A DNA stretch of 16,249 nucleotides from Nitrospira sp. ST-bin4 (GCA_002083565.1 MSXM01000090.1:1-16249), one strand, 5' to 3'. Positions 1 through 7,444 are shown, counted from the stretch's first letter. Notes: generated by a model from the letters alone, not told the origin. Made by a program: numbers and translations.

Positions 1-276
1 GCGGTGGGCGGCCGCGGCACCTTGATCGGCGCGGTCCTGGGCGCCGTGGCCGTCAACTATGGCCGGAGCGTGTTGACCAACTATTTTCCCGAGGCCTGGC
101 CGTTCATCCTGGGCGGGCTCTTCGTCGTCGTCGTCACGCTCTTTCCCGACGGGCTGGTCGGGATTCTGCGGAAGCTGTGTGCCCGCAAGGACGAGGCCCC
201 TGCGCCAGGGCCGACGGAAACCGGGCCGGCGGCCCCGAGTCCGACCGCGCCGCGGCCCGGAGGGGCCGTCACATGA
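1..276 (+). CDS. urtC: Urea ABC transporter permease UrtC, C-terminal part
   Basis: This gene enters from the left edge, and only its last 91 codons are visible, in frame from base 1. The product is the C-terminus of a LivM-type inner-membrane permease, which with UrtB forms the urea channel of the UrtABCDE importer. The visible residues begin AVGGRGTLIGAVLGA, the glycine-rich membrane motif typical of the last part of LivM/UrtC permeases. A second hydrophobic segment (PFILGGLFVVVVTLF) and the usual PDGLVGIL end follow. A Pro/Ala-rich cytoplasmic tail of about 30 residues closes the protein. Its TGA stop overlaps the ATG of the next gene by 4 nt (ATGA), so the two are translationally coupled. 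The assignment to urea rather than branched-chain amino acids rests on the neighbouring urtD/urtE-like ATPases and the urease genes. Confidence 0.88.
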   Translation, partial: AVGGRGTLIGAVLGAVAVNYGRSVLTNYFPEAWPFILGGLFVVVVTLFPDGLVGILRKLCARKDEAPAPGPTETGPAAPSPTAPRPGGAVT

Positions 277-1037
277 CCGCCGACAACCTGATTTTGAAGT
301 GCGAGAACGTCGTCATGGACTACGACGGCTTCAAGGCGCTCAACAACTGTAACTTCAGCGTGCAGTACAACGAGCTGCGCGTCGTGATCGGGCCGAACGG
401 CGCCGGCAAAACGACCTTGCTCGATGTCATCTGCGGCAAAACCCGTCCGACCTCCGGCACGATTCGGTTTGGGAAGAACACCAACCTGGTCGGCAAGAAC
501 GCCGAGGATATCACCAAGCTGGGCGTCGGGCGGAAGTTCCAGGCCCCCTCGGTCTACGGGAACCTCTCCGTCTGGCAGAACCTGGATCTGTCGTTGAAGC
601 GGGCGAGCAAAGGCGTGTTCCCCACGCTGATGGGCCGGTCCACCCCGGCCGAGCGCGAACGGATCGGAGAGACGTTGGAGACCATCGGCTTGTCCGCCGA
701 CGTGCATACGCGGGCTGGCTCGCTCTCGCATGGCCAGAAACAGTGGCTGGAAATCGGCATGGTGATCCTCCAGGATCCGTCGCTGCTGCTGGTGGATGAG
801 CCGGTGGCCGGCATGAGCGATAAAGAAACCGAGCAGACCGGGCGCTTGCTCCAATCGCTGGCCGAGAAACATGCGATCGTCGTCATTGAGCACGATATGG
901 ACTTTGTCCGGCAGATCGCGCGGATCGTGACCGTGTTGGCCGAAGGCACCGTGATTTGCGAAGGCACGGTCGAGCAGGTGCAGGCCGACAATCATGTGCG
1001 GGAAATCTATCTGGGCCGGGCCAAGGTGGCGCATTGA
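273..1037 (+). CDS. urtD: Urea ABC transporter ATP-binding protein UrtD
   Basis: This encodes a 254-residue ATPase of the LivG type, one of two nucleotide-binding subunits powering urea import on the cytoplasmic side of UrtBC. The Walker A motif GPNGAGKT lies at about residues 40-47. The signature loop is LSHGQKQWLEIG, a form usual in UrtD where canonical ABC proteins have LSGGQ. Walker B is SLLLVDEP, and the switch histidine is in VVIEHDMDFV. The ATG at 273 is chosen over an upstream start at 177 because it overlaps the urtC stop in the ATGA arrangement and gives the usual family length. The product of a start at 177 would carry an unrelated Arg/Gly-rich leader. The next gene begins 34 nt downstream. 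Confidence 0.93.
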   Translation: MTADNLILKCENVVMDYDGFKALNNCNFSVQYNELRVVIGPNGAGKTTLLDVICGKTRPTSGTIRFGKNTNLVGKNAEDITKLGVGRKFQAPSVYGNLSVWQNLDLSLKRASKGVFPTLMGRSTPAERERIGETLETIGLSADVHTRAGSLSHGQKQWLEIGMVILQDPSLLLVDEPVAGMSDKETEQTGRLLQSLAEKHAIVVIEHDMDFVRQIARIVTVLAEGTVICEGTVEQVQADNHVREIYLGRAKVAH

Positions 1038-1071
1038 GCGCCCGCCCGGCGAACGGAGTCTGACCACGACC

Positions 1072-1791
1072 ATGGCCCTCACCCTGGAACTGACCAACGT
1101 CAACGCGTACTACGGCGAAAGCCACATTCTCCGGAACGTCTCCTTTACCGTCGAGCCGGGCGAAGTGGTCTGCCTTATGGGGCGCAACGGCGTGGGCAAG
1201 ACCACCACGCTCAAGACCCTCACGGGCCTCTTGCCCGTGCGCTCCGGGACCATCACCTTTAACGGCCGGGACATTACGCACGAGAAGACGGATCGCCGGG
1301 CCAAGAGCGGGCTCGCCTATGTGCCGCAGGGGCGCGAGATCATTCCGCACCTGACGGTGCGGGACAATCTGCTCCTGGGCTATTGGAATCGCCCCGTGGT
1401 CAGCGGCGATGTCACCGAACAGGAGGCCTTCGACGAGGTCTATCACTTGTTCCCCAAGCTCACGCAGATCTTGAATCGGCCCGGCGGGGTCTTAAGCGGC
1501 GGCGAGCAGCAGCAGCTCGCGATCGGCCGCGCGATCTTGTCGCGCCCCACGCTGTTGTTGTTGGATGAGCCCACGGAAGGCATTCAGCCCTCGATTGTGG
1601 ATCAGATCGAGGACGTCATCATCGGCTTTAAGCAGTCGCGGCGGTTTGCGATTCTCCTGGTCGAGCAGGGGCTGCATTTCGCCGCCCGCCTGGCGGAGAA
1701 ATATGTGGTCATGGCCAAAGGCGCCGTCATGGCCGCCGGCAAAAGCGATCAACTCAACGCCGATATGGTCCGCCAGCATTTGACGGTCTAG
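1072..1791 (+). CDS. urtE: Urea ABC transporter ATP-binding protein UrtE
   Basis: This encodes a 239-residue LivF-type ATPase, the second nucleotide-binding subunit of the urea importer. Walker A is GRNGVGKT at about residues 37-44. The Q-loop region is YVPQGREIIPHLTV, the signature is LSGGEQQQLAIGRAI, Walker B is TLLLLDEPTEGIQPS, and the switch His region becomes LLVEQGLHFA. The phrase GREIIPHLTVRDNL is characteristic of UrtE within the LivF family. The ATG at 1072 gives the normal family N-terminus (MALTLELTNVNAYYG). The in-frame ATG at 994 lies inside urtD and would add a leader without similarity to the family. The Shine-Dalgarno sequence is weak. No clear terminator follows; instead a period-7 inverted repeat occupies the gap before ureA. 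Confidence 0.93.
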   Translation: MALTLELTNVNAYYGESHILRNVSFTVEPGEVVCLMGRNGVGKTTTLKTLTGLLPVRSGTITFNGRDITHEKTDRRAKSGLAYVPQGREIIPHLTVRDNLLLGYWNRPVVSGDVTEQEAFDEVYHLFPKLTQILNRPGGVLSGGEQQQLAIGRAILSRPTLLLLDEPTEGIQPSIVDQIEDVIIGFKQSRRFAILLVEQGLHFAARLAEKYVVMAKGAVMAAGKSDQLNADMVRQHLTV

Positions 1792-1831
1792 CGGCGCGGG
1801 AGATCTGACGGTTCGTCGAGAAATGGCCTAC

Positions 1832-1950
1832 ACGATCGTTTCTCGTGAAGCGTATTTCGTATCTCGCAAACGAAGAGCTCCGAGACAGAAATGTTCTTTC
1901 CGTCCTGCGCTTCACGCTTCACGAGATACGCTTCACGAAGAACGATCGTT
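1832..1950. repeat. Period-7 tract forming a large inverted repeat between urtE and ureA
   Basis: The arms at 1832-1855 and 1926-1949 are inverted copies matching at 22 of 24 positions, separated by 70 nt. The right half reads as 7-nt units: CGCTTCA, CGCTTCA, CGAGATA, CGCTTCA, CGAAGAA. The left half holds the complementary phase (TTCTCGT, GAAGCGT, ATTTCGT, ATCTCGC). It lies in the 179-nt gap between transporter and urease genes and could form a long RNA or DNA hairpin. Any role as insulator, processing site or attenuator is inference. Confidence 0.85.
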
Positions 1951-1970
1951 CAGAGAAGAGAGGAGGACGT

Positions 1971-2273
1971 ATGCATCTCACTCCAAGGGAACAGGAAAAA
2001 CTGTTGATCTATACCGCAGGGCAGCTCGCGGCGGACCGCAAGAAGCGCGGGCTCAAACTTAATCACCCCGAATCCGTTGCGTACCTGACTGCGGCTATTC
2101 TCGAAGGCATCCGCGACGGCAAGTCCGTTGCCGATCTCATGACCTATGGGGCCACCCTGCTCTCGCGTAGCGACGTCATGCCCGGTGTGCCGGAAATGAT
2201 TCACGAGTTTCAGGTCGAAGGGACCTTCCCGGACGGCACGAAACTGGTGACCGTGCATGATCCTATCCGATAG
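1971..2273 (+). CDS. ureA: Urease gamma subunit UreA
   Basis: This encodes a 100-residue urease gamma subunit, the standard length. It is a structural subunit of the cytoplasmic nickel enzyme that hydrolyses urea to ammonia and carbamate. The sequence begins MHLTPREQEKLLIYTAG and continues through RGLKLNHPESVAYL, ILEGIRDGKSVADLM, RSDVMPGVPEM and VEGTFPDGTKLVTVHDPI, all hallmark UreA segments. The ATG at 1971 follows a strong AGGAGG at 1961-1966. Upstream in-frame codons back to 1845 run through the period-7 repeat and are not expected to be coding. The subunits are separate (ureA, ureB, ureC), as in Klebsiella or Sporosarcina, and not fused as in Helicobacter. ureB starts 51 nt downstream. 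Confidence 0.97.
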   Translation: MHLTPREQEKLLIYTAGQLAADRKKRGLKLNHPESVAYLTAAILEGIRDGKSVADLMTYGATLLSRSDVMPGVPEMIHEFQVEGTFPDGTKLVTVHDPIR

Positions 2274-2324
2274 GCTCCCGGGTCCAATCGACCATTTCAT
2301 ATTCTTTGTTGGAGGAGGGGACAT

Positions 2325-2807
2325 ATGCCGAAGAAGAGCAAACGAGCTCCGGCGAGGGCTCACAAAGCTCCTCAGAAGAAAGGGGGCTCTCTGGCCGCCG
2401 CGATCAGGGCCGAGCTGTCCCGACCGATCATTCCGGGCCAACTCCAGTTTGCTTCCGGCGACATCGAGCTCAATGCGGGCCGTCCGAAGAAGGAATTGAA
2501 AATCGCCAACACCGGCGACCGGCCGATTCAAGTCGGCTCGCATTGTCATTTTTTCGAAGCCAACCGCGCGCTGACATTCGATCGCGAACAGGCGTTCGGG
2601 TTTCGGCTCGACATTCCAGCCGGTACGGCGGTGCGGTTCGAGCCGGGCGAAGAGAAGAAGGTGACGCTTGTGGCGCTCGCGGGCCGGCGGATGGCCCATG
2701 GCATTAATGCCCTGACCAACGGTTCACTGGATGATCCACAAGTCAAAACGAAGGCGCTGGCGAAGGCCGCGGAGCTGAAATTCTCCGGCAAAGGAGGGGG
2801 ACGGTGA
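2325..2807 (+). CDS. ureB: Urease beta subunit UreB with basic N-terminal extension
   Basis: This encodes a 160-residue urease beta subunit. The core begins at about residue 34 with RPIIPGQLQFASGDIELNAG and contains the conserved TGDRPIQVGSHCHFFEANRAL, broken here into NTGDRPIQVGSH and FFEANRAL. Further conserved parts are REQAFGFRLDIPAGTAVRFEPG and a C-terminal GINALTNG-like stretch. Most stand-alone UreB proteins start near the MIPGE motif, so about 33 residues rich in Lys, Arg and Ala (PKKSKRAPARAHKAPQKK) are extra here. The start is supported by a strong GGAGGAGGGG just upstream of the ATG at 2325. The stop overlaps the ureC start (GTGA), indicating translational coupling. Confidence 0.95.
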   Translation: MPKKSKRAPARAHKAPQKKGGSLAAAIRAELSRPIIPGQLQFASGDIELNAGRPKKELKIANTGDRPIQVGSHCHFFEANRALTFDREQAFGFRLDIPAGTAVRFEPGEEKKVTLVALAGRRMAHGINALTNGSLDDPQVKTKALAKAAELKFSGKGGGR

Positions 2808-4528
2808 AAATTCCACGCAAACAATACGCGGATCTCTTCGGCCCCACGGTGGGTGATCGAATCCGGCTTGCCGATACCGAGCTATTCGTCGAAATCGAAA
2901 AAGACTTCACTTCGTACGGAGACGAAGCCGTCTTCGGCGGCGGCAAGGTGATACGGGATGGAATGGGTCAGTCTCCAAGCGCCACCAGCGCCAGCGGCGC
3001 GCTTGATACGGTGATTACCAACGCGGTGATTCTCGACTACTGGGGTGTCGTCAAGGCGGATATCGGAATTAAGAACGGCCGTATCGCCGGCATCGGTAAG
3101 GCCGGGAATTCCGACCTCATGCCGAATGTCACCAAAGGAATGGAAGTGGGGCCCGGGACAGAGGCGATATCCGGAGAAGGCTGCATTGTGACGGCGGGAG
3201 GCGTCGAAACACACATCCATTATATCTGTCCCCAACAGTATTGGGAGGCGCTCTCCGCCGGCCTGACGACTATGATCGGCGGCGGAACCGGGCCTGCCAC
3301 CGGCACCAACGCCACGACCTGCACACCGGGACCATGGAACATTCATCGGATGCTGGAAGCCTCCGATGGCATTCCGATCAATCTCGGTTTCCTGGGGAAG
3401 GGCAATGCATCCCAGCCGCAAGGATTGGACGAACAGATCGAGGCCGGTGCCATCGGGTTAAAGCTCCATGAGGATTGGGGGACCACGCCGGCCGCGATCG
3501 ACACCTGTTTGAGTGTCGCCGAACGTTATGATGTGCAGGTCGCCATTCACACCGATACGTTGAATGAAGCAGGGTTCGTCGAGGACACGATCAAGGCCTT
3601 CAAAGGGCGGACGATCCACTCGTTCCATACGGAAGGCGCCGGCGGCGGGCATGCGCCGGATATCATCAAGGTCTGCGGCGAACCGAACGTGCTGCCGTCC
3701 TCGACCAATCCGACGATGCCGTTTACCGTGAATACCATGGATGAGCATTTGGACATGCTCATTGTCTGCCATCACCTGAATAAACGCGTGCCGGAGGATG
3801 TCGCCTTTGCCGAGTCTCGTATCAGGCGGGAGACGATTGCGGCAGAGGATATTTTGCACGATTTGGGGGCGATCAGCATCATGTCGTCCGATTCCCAGGC
3901 TATGGGGCGGATCGGAGAAGTGATTATCCGCACCTGGCAGACGGCGCATAAGATGAAAGTGCAGCGGGGCCATCTGTCGCCGAAGAGCGGGAAGGATTCG
4001 GCGCAACACGACAACTTCCGGGCGAAGCGCTATGTGGCCAAGTACACGATCAATCCGGCGCTTGCGCATGGGATTGCTCATGAAGTCGGCTCGGTGGAAG
4101 TGGGGAAAATCGCCGATCTCGTCATCTGGAAGCCGGCGTTCTTCGGCGTGAAGCCGGAGATGGTTCTGAAGAGCGGATTCATCGCGCAAGCGCAGATGGG
4201 AGACCCCAACGCGTCCATCCCGACGCCTGAACCGATTATCAGCCGGCCGATGTTCGGCTCGTTCGGACGGGCGATCCACAGCACCAGTTTCACCTTCTTA
4301 TCTCAGGCGGCGCTGGATCGGGAGATCCCGAAGAAGCTCGGTTTGCAGAAGCGCGTGGCCGCGGTGAGAAACTGCCGCACCGTGAAGAAGCGCGATCTGA
4401 AGTTGAACGATTATCTGCCCAAGATCGAAGTCGATCCGGAAACGTACGTCGTAACGGCGGACGGCGAGCGGCTCACGTGTGAACCGGCCATTGTGTTGCC
4501 GATGGCGCAGCGGTATTTCCTATTCTGA
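2804..4528 (+). CDS. ureC: Urease alpha (catalytic) subunit UreC
   Basis: This encodes a 574-residue catalytic subunit, which holds the two-nickel centre that hydrolyses urea in the cytoplasm. Expected active-site residues are at the Sporosarcina pasteurii positions: nickel ligands H137 and H139 (ETHIHYICPQ), the carbamylated bridging lysine K220 (GLKLHEDWG), H249 (AIHTDTLNE), H275 (FHTEGAGGGHAPD) and D363 (SSDSQAMGR). The mobile-flap cysteine C322 and catalytic H323 are in LIVCHHLNK. The end RYFLF is typical. The start is GTG at 2804, overlapping the ureB stop and preceded by AAGGAGGGGG at 2791-2800. The full length and intact motifs argue for an active enzyme. ureF follows after a structured gap of 98 nt. 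Confidence 0.98.
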   Translation: MKIPRKQYADLFGPTVGDRIRLADTELFVEIEKDFTSYGDEAVFGGGKVIRDGMGQSPSATSASGALDTVITNAVILDYWGVVKADIGIKNGRIAGIGKAGNSDLMPNVTKGMEVGPGTEAISGEGCIVTAGGVETHIHYICPQQYWEALSAGLTTMIGGGTGPATGTNATTCTPGPWNIHRMLEASDGIPINLGFLGKGNASQPQGLDEQIEAGAIGLKLHEDWGTTPAAIDTCLSVAERYDVQVAIHTDTLNEAGFVEDTIKAFKGRTIHSFHTEGAGGGHAPDIIKVCGEPNVLPSSTNPTMPFTVNTMDEHLDMLIVCHHLNKRVPEDVAFAESRIRRETIAAEDILHDLGAISIMSSDSQAMGRIGEVIIRTWQTAHKMKVQRGHLSPKSGKDSAQHDNFRAKRYVAKYTINPALAHGIAHEVGSVEVGKIADLVIWKPAFFGVKPEMVLKSGFIAQAQMGDPNASIPTPEPIISRPMFGSFGRAIHSTSFTFLSQAALDREIPKKLGLQKRVAAVRNCRTVKKRDLKLNDYLPKIEVDPETYVVTADGERLTCEPAIVLPMAQRYFLF

Positions 4529-4539
4529 GGAAAGGAATC

Positions 4540-4595
4540 GCTGACAAGTTGCTGGCTGAGAAGCCCGGGCGGGGCCTTCGTCCCCTCCTGTCAGC
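4540..4595 (+). other. Structured spacer between ureC and ureF
   Basis: GCTGACA (4540-4546) and TGTCAGC (4589-4595) are perfect 7-nt inverted arms. A smaller hairpin nests between them: GGGGC (4571-4575), loop CTTC, then GTCCC (4580-4584) with one G-T pair. CTGGCTGA at 4552-4559 can alternatively pair with TCAGCCAG at 4614-4621, giving a mutually exclusive fold. There is no T-run, so it does not look like a simple terminator. It may affect mRNA processing or ureF translation. Confidence 0.45.
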
Positions 4596-4626
4596 GTATC
4601 GACCTGAGGCCTGTCAGCCAGGATTC

Positions 4627-5313
4627 ATGAAGACGCGCGGGTTGCTTGAGGGCTTGCGGTTTACTGATACTTTTTTCCCGTCGGGCGGGTACGCCTTTTC
4701 ATCAGGTCTGGAAGCGGCCGTGCAGGGCGGCGCCGTGAAGGACTCGGATCAGCTGGCTCGCTATGTCGAAGATCTGCTGCGCGGAGGAATAAGCCGGCGG
4801 GAGGCAATTGCCGTCAAATTGGCGAACCGGGCCGGAGCAGCAGGAACACTCGATCCGGCGATCGATGTCGATCGGGAATTGGATTCGACGAAGCTCGGCC
4901 GTGATTCGCGCCTGGCCAGCCGACAGATGGGACGGCAGGTGATGAAAGTCGCTGCGGATCAACTCCGGGGCAAGACGGTGCTGACGGAGTATCGCGATGC
5001 GGTGGAAGCGGGTAAGGCCCCCGGCCACTTAGCCGTCAGTTTCGGGCTGACGCTGGGAGCCTGTGGATGGAACGGCGAAGAAACAGCCGCGGCGTTTCTG
5101 TACCAGACGGCGGTGGGATTCGTCTCGGCCGCGATGCGGCTCACTCCCCTCGGCCAGCGTGAAGGGCAGCGTGTGCTGGGAGAGTGGCTCCCGTTGATTG
5201 ATCGTATCAGCCGCGAAGTCGGGACCGAGACACCCATGAGTTCATGGTCCCCCATTCAGGACATTTACGCCATGCGCCACGGCCGGCTGGAGTGGCGGCT
5301 TTTCAGAAGCTAA
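4627..5313 (+). CDS. ureF: Urease accessory protein UreF
   Basis: This encodes a 228-residue UreF, an all-helical chaperone that joins UreD and UreG in the complex delivering nickel to apo-urease and gating GTP hydrolysis by UreG. Family hallmarks are FFPSGGYAFSSGLEAAV near residues 16-32, matching the UreF FPxGxFxxSxGLE motif, the central GHLAVSFGLTLGACG, and the C-terminal DIYAMRHGRLEWRLFRS. I prefer ATG 4627, which puts the conserved motif near the N-terminus as usual. An in-frame TTG at 4549 would add 26 residues encoded by the structured spacer and is less likely. The Shine-Dalgarno sequence before 4627 is poor, so coupling or the spacer fold may matter. Confidence 0.93.
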   Translation: MKTRGLLEGLRFTDTFFPSGGYAFSSGLEAAVQGGAVKDSDQLARYVEDLLRGGISRREAIAVKLANRAGAAGTLDPAIDVDRELDSTKLGRDSRLASRQMGRQVMKVAADQLRGKTVLTEYRDAVEAGKAPGHLAVSFGLTLGACGWNGEETAAAFLYQTAVGFVSAAMRLTPLGQREGQRVLGEWLPLIDRISREVGTETPMSSWSPIQDIYAMRHGRLEWRLFRS

Positions 5314-5325
5314 GAGCGTATGGCA

Positions 5326-5456
5326 GGTGGCGAGTAGCAAGTAGTAAGTAGTAAGTGGTGAGTAGCAAGTGGCAAGAAGGGGAAGGAGAGCGGTGATTGG
5401 CTTTCAGCTCTTAGCCATAAGCTAGGTGCTATAAGCGATAGGCTCTTGGTAATTCC
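5326..5456 (+). repeat. Two period-7 tracts between ureF and ureG
   Basis: From about 5328 to 5377 the sequence runs in 7-nt units: AGTAGCA, AGTAGTA, AGTAGTA, AGTGGTG, AGTAGCA, AGTGGCA. From about 5407 to 5456 a second family follows: GCTCTTA, GCCATAA, GCTAGGT, GCTATAA, GCGATAG, GCTCTTG. The second tract runs up to the ureG start codon, leaving no recognisable Shine-Dalgarno sequence there. Both families reappear in other spacers of this window. Confidence 0.85.
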
Positions 5457-6131
5457 ATGCACGACCACAGCAATCAGCACCGTCACGGCGACATGCATCC
5501 GACGCAAGCCAGAACGAAGGGTATTCCCATCATTGGCGTTGGCGGACCGGTGGGGTCCGGCAAAACCGCGCTGGTCGAAGCCCTGTGCCGGACCTTGCGT
5601 GACCGCTACAGCTTGGCGGCCGTGACGAACGATATTTTCACCAAAATCGACGCGGAGATTCTGACGAAACGCGCCGCCTTGCCGATCGACCGGATCGTGG
5701 GAGTGGAGACCGGCGGCTGTCCCCATACGGCGATCCGGGAGGACGCGTCGCATAATCAGGAGGCGATCGACGATCTGCTCAAGCGGCATCCGGACATCGA
5801 GTTGATTTTCCTGGAAAGCGGTGGCGACAACTTGGCCGCGACCTTCAGTCCCGAATTAGTGGACTACGTGATTTACGTAATCGATGTGGCCGGTGGAGAT
5901 AAGATCCCACGCAAAGGCGGACCGGGGATCACGCGATCCGACCTGCTGGTCATCAATAAGATGGATCTGGCTCCCTATGTTCGCGCCGACTTGGCCGTGA
6001 TGGAGCGGGACACCCTCCGCATGCGGGGCGAGTTGCCGTTCGTCTTTACCAACCTCTTGTCCGGGGACGGACTCGATACCCTCTCGGCCTGGGTCGAGCA
6101 ACGCATTCCACGGCGGGTCCCGCGCGTGTGA
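5457..6131 (+). CDS. ureG: Urease accessory GTPase UreG
   Basis: This encodes a 224-residue SIMIBI-class GTPase that binds nickel and, upon GTP hydrolysis, releases it into the UreABC active site through UreF/UreD. The P-loop GPVGSGKT lies at about residues 30-37. TNDIFTKIDAEIL and GVETGGCPHTAIREDAS follow, the latter with the nickel-binding Cys88-Pro-His90. Next come the switch region ESGGDNLAATFSPEL and NKMD at 167-170 for guanine recognition. The first 14 residues contain five histidines (H2, H4, H8, H10, H14), a short metal-binding tail. An ATG at 5493 is an alternative start that would lose most of it. The stop overlaps the ureD start by 4 nt (GTGA). No ureE is present, so the His tail may partly substitute as nickel donor; that is inference. 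Confidence 0.96.
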   Translation: MHDHSNQHRHGDMHPTQARTKGIPIIGVGGPVGSGKTALVEALCRTLRDRYSLAAVTNDIFTKIDAEILTKRAALPIDRIVGVETGGCPHTAIREDASHNQEAIDDLLKRHPDIELIFLESGGDNLAATFSPELVDYVIYVIDVAGGDKIPRKGGPGITRSDLLVINKMDLAPYVRADLAVMERDTLRMRGELPFVFTNLLSGDGLDTLSAWVEQRIPRRVPRV

Positions 6132-7024
6132 TTGTCTCACCGGTGCCCGTGTCACCAAAAATAAAAAACTCACCGGATATTCTGACCGAGTCTGTCGGCC
6201 GCGTCGGAGAGTTGCGACTGGAGTATGCCCGGCGCAACGGGCGGACGATCATCGCGCGCTCCCACTGCACGACTCCCTGGCATCTGCTTCCGCCGATCTA
6301 TCTCGATGATACGGGTGCGGCCTATACATTGCTGGTGAATCCTTCAGGCGGCCTGGTCGGTGGCGATCGGCTGTCCATTGACATGAGGCTGGGCGGGGAG
6401 GCCCATGTCCTCATCTCCGCACCTTCAGCGAACCGCGTCTATCGCTCGCAGGGCGAGGTGTCGATTCAGGATATCAAGATCACTCTCGGCGCTGGTGCGG
6501 TTTTGGAGTGGTTGCCTGAACATACGATCCCCTTTGCCGGTTCGCGATTCCGCCAAACGATTCATGCGACTTTAGAACCGGGCGCAACTATTCTTTTATG
6601 GGATGCCGTCGCGTCAGGTCGAATTGCCAGAAACGAGCGATGGGCCTTTGCAAGTTTGGAGAATGAGATATGCATTAGGACGGCAGCAGGGCAATTGCTG
6701 GTGGAGCGGTATGCCCTCGATCCGGCGACGGACTTGGGATCGGTCGGGATTGCGGCCGAATGGGACTATGTCGCATCGCTCTATGTCATCAACGATACAG
6801 TCACGCCTGAGGTGTGGAGTCGTTTGGAAGCGCGAATCGGCCTGCTGTTGGACGAGCGAGCCGGGTCTCTATTGGGGGGAGTGTCTCAGCCGGCTGCGCC
6901 GGGAGTCGCGGTCAAACTTCTGGCCAGGACTGCGCCGGATCTCACCGGAGCACTGGATGTCTTGTGGGCTGCCGTCCGCACAGAGCTCTGGAATCTGCCG
7001 CCGGTGGCATGGCGCAAATACTAA
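6128..7024 (+). CDS. ureD: Urease accessory protein UreD (UreH)
   Basis: This encodes a 298-residue UreD, the scaffold that docks on apo-urease and recruits UreF and UreG for nickel insertion. Typical UreD segments are YTLLVNPSGGLVGGDRLSID, the SAPSANRVYRS motif, the LEWLPEHTIPFAGSRF motif and the LLWDAVASGRIARNERWAF motif. The C-terminus ends LWNLPPVAWRKY. The start is GTG at 6128 inside the ureG stop (GTGA), giving tight coupling. The final 18 codons plus about 20 nt beyond the stop (6967-7044) are repeated in diverged form at 9988-10066. That suggests the 3' end of this gene was a recombination or insertion point. ureD is the last gene of the urease operon here. Confidence 0.94.
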   Translation: MIVSPVPVSPKIKNSPDILTESVGRVGELRLEYARRNGRTIIARSHCTTPWHLLPPIYLDDTGAAYTLLVNPSGGLVGGDRLSIDMRLGGEAHVLISAPSANRVYRSQGEVSIQDIKITLGAGAVLEWLPEHTIPFAGSRFRQTIHATLEPGATILLWDAVASGRIARNERWAFASLENEICIRTAAGQLLVERYALDPATDLGSVGIAAEWDYVASLYVINDTVTPEVWSRLEARIGLLLDERAGSLLGGVSQPAAPGVAVKLLARTAPDLTGALDVLWAAVRTELWNLPPVAWRKY

Positions 7025-7044
7025 CGGGGCGGGTCCAAAGAGCC
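6967..7044 (+). repeat. Direct repeat, left copy: 3' end of ureD
   Basis: This 78-nt stretch covers the last codons of ureD, the stop and 20 nt beyond. It aligns with 9988-10066 with 9 substitutions and one 1-nt gap by my hand alignment (about 87% identity). Similarity stops abruptly on the left at GGCTGCC and on the right after AAAGAGCC. The two copies bracket 2943 nt. Confidence 0.9.
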
Positions 7045-7148
7045 AGCTGCGCCGCCGGTCTTGAAGGATAAGAACGGCGTGCCTATAACCTGTTATCTAA
7101 ACAGCGGACCATGTTAGCCGTGCGAGGGTAAAGGGTGCGGAGGACCAG

Positions 7149-7382
7149 ATGAAGTTTGATCTCTACACGGATGTGGCACTGAAGTGTGATGTGCCAGAGC
7201 ATCGTCTCCGCCGTGGCGACATCGTCAAATTGGTCGAGCATCATGTGGCTCTTGACGGAACTGAGGGCTATTCCATCGAAGTCTTCAATGCCCTGGGCGA
7301 TACGATAGCAGTCACCAGTGTTCCTGCCTCTGCCCTTGAAGCCCTCCGCCGAGACGAAGTCCTTTGTGCTCGCACCCTGTAA
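7149..7382 (+). CDS. DUF4926-like small protein
   Basis: This encodes a soluble 77-residue protein with no signal peptide. The order of features is a hydrophobic start (FDLYTDVAL), then a PEHRLRRGDIVKLVEHH segment, a GYSIEVFNALGDTIAVTSVPA segment and a short acidic end. This matches the DUF4926 pattern, in which a PExGLxxGDxGTVVE strand is followed by YEVEFxDxxGxTxA. The fold is probably a small beta barrel; the role is unknown. The start is well supported by GGAGG at 7139-7143, 5 nt before the ATG. It lies just right of the ureD-end repeat and is probably part of the acquired segment. Small proteins of this type often sit in accessory regions, but I see no toxin partner. Confidence 0.72.
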   Translation: MKFDLYTDVALKCDVPEHRLRRGDIVKLVEHHVALDGTEGYSIEVFNALGDTIAVTSVPASALEALRRDEVLCARTL

Positions 7383-7444
7383 TCAGATAGTTGGGCGACA
7401 GACTTGCCTCTCCGACCCGCGGTTTAGGAAAGCTTTTTGGCTAT

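Noticed and set aside
81..1103. Long open frame on the minus strand, 340 codons
   Set aside because: It lies antisense to urtC and urtD, which have unmistakable family motifs. Its His/Gly/Arg-rich translation is typical of the antisense of a high-GC gene.
3458..4279. Minus-strand open frame of 273 codons inside ureC
   Set aside because: It is antisense to conserved UreC and has no family motif, only shadow composition.
4549..4626. N-terminal extension of UreF from a TTG start
   Set aside because: It would place 26 non-conserved residues before the family motif and lies in self-complementary spacer sequence.
7149..7382. Toxin-antitoxin pair with the small DUF4926-like gene
   Set aside because: No partner gene lies next to it in the same direction; the next gene is convergent and encodes an exported repeat protein.
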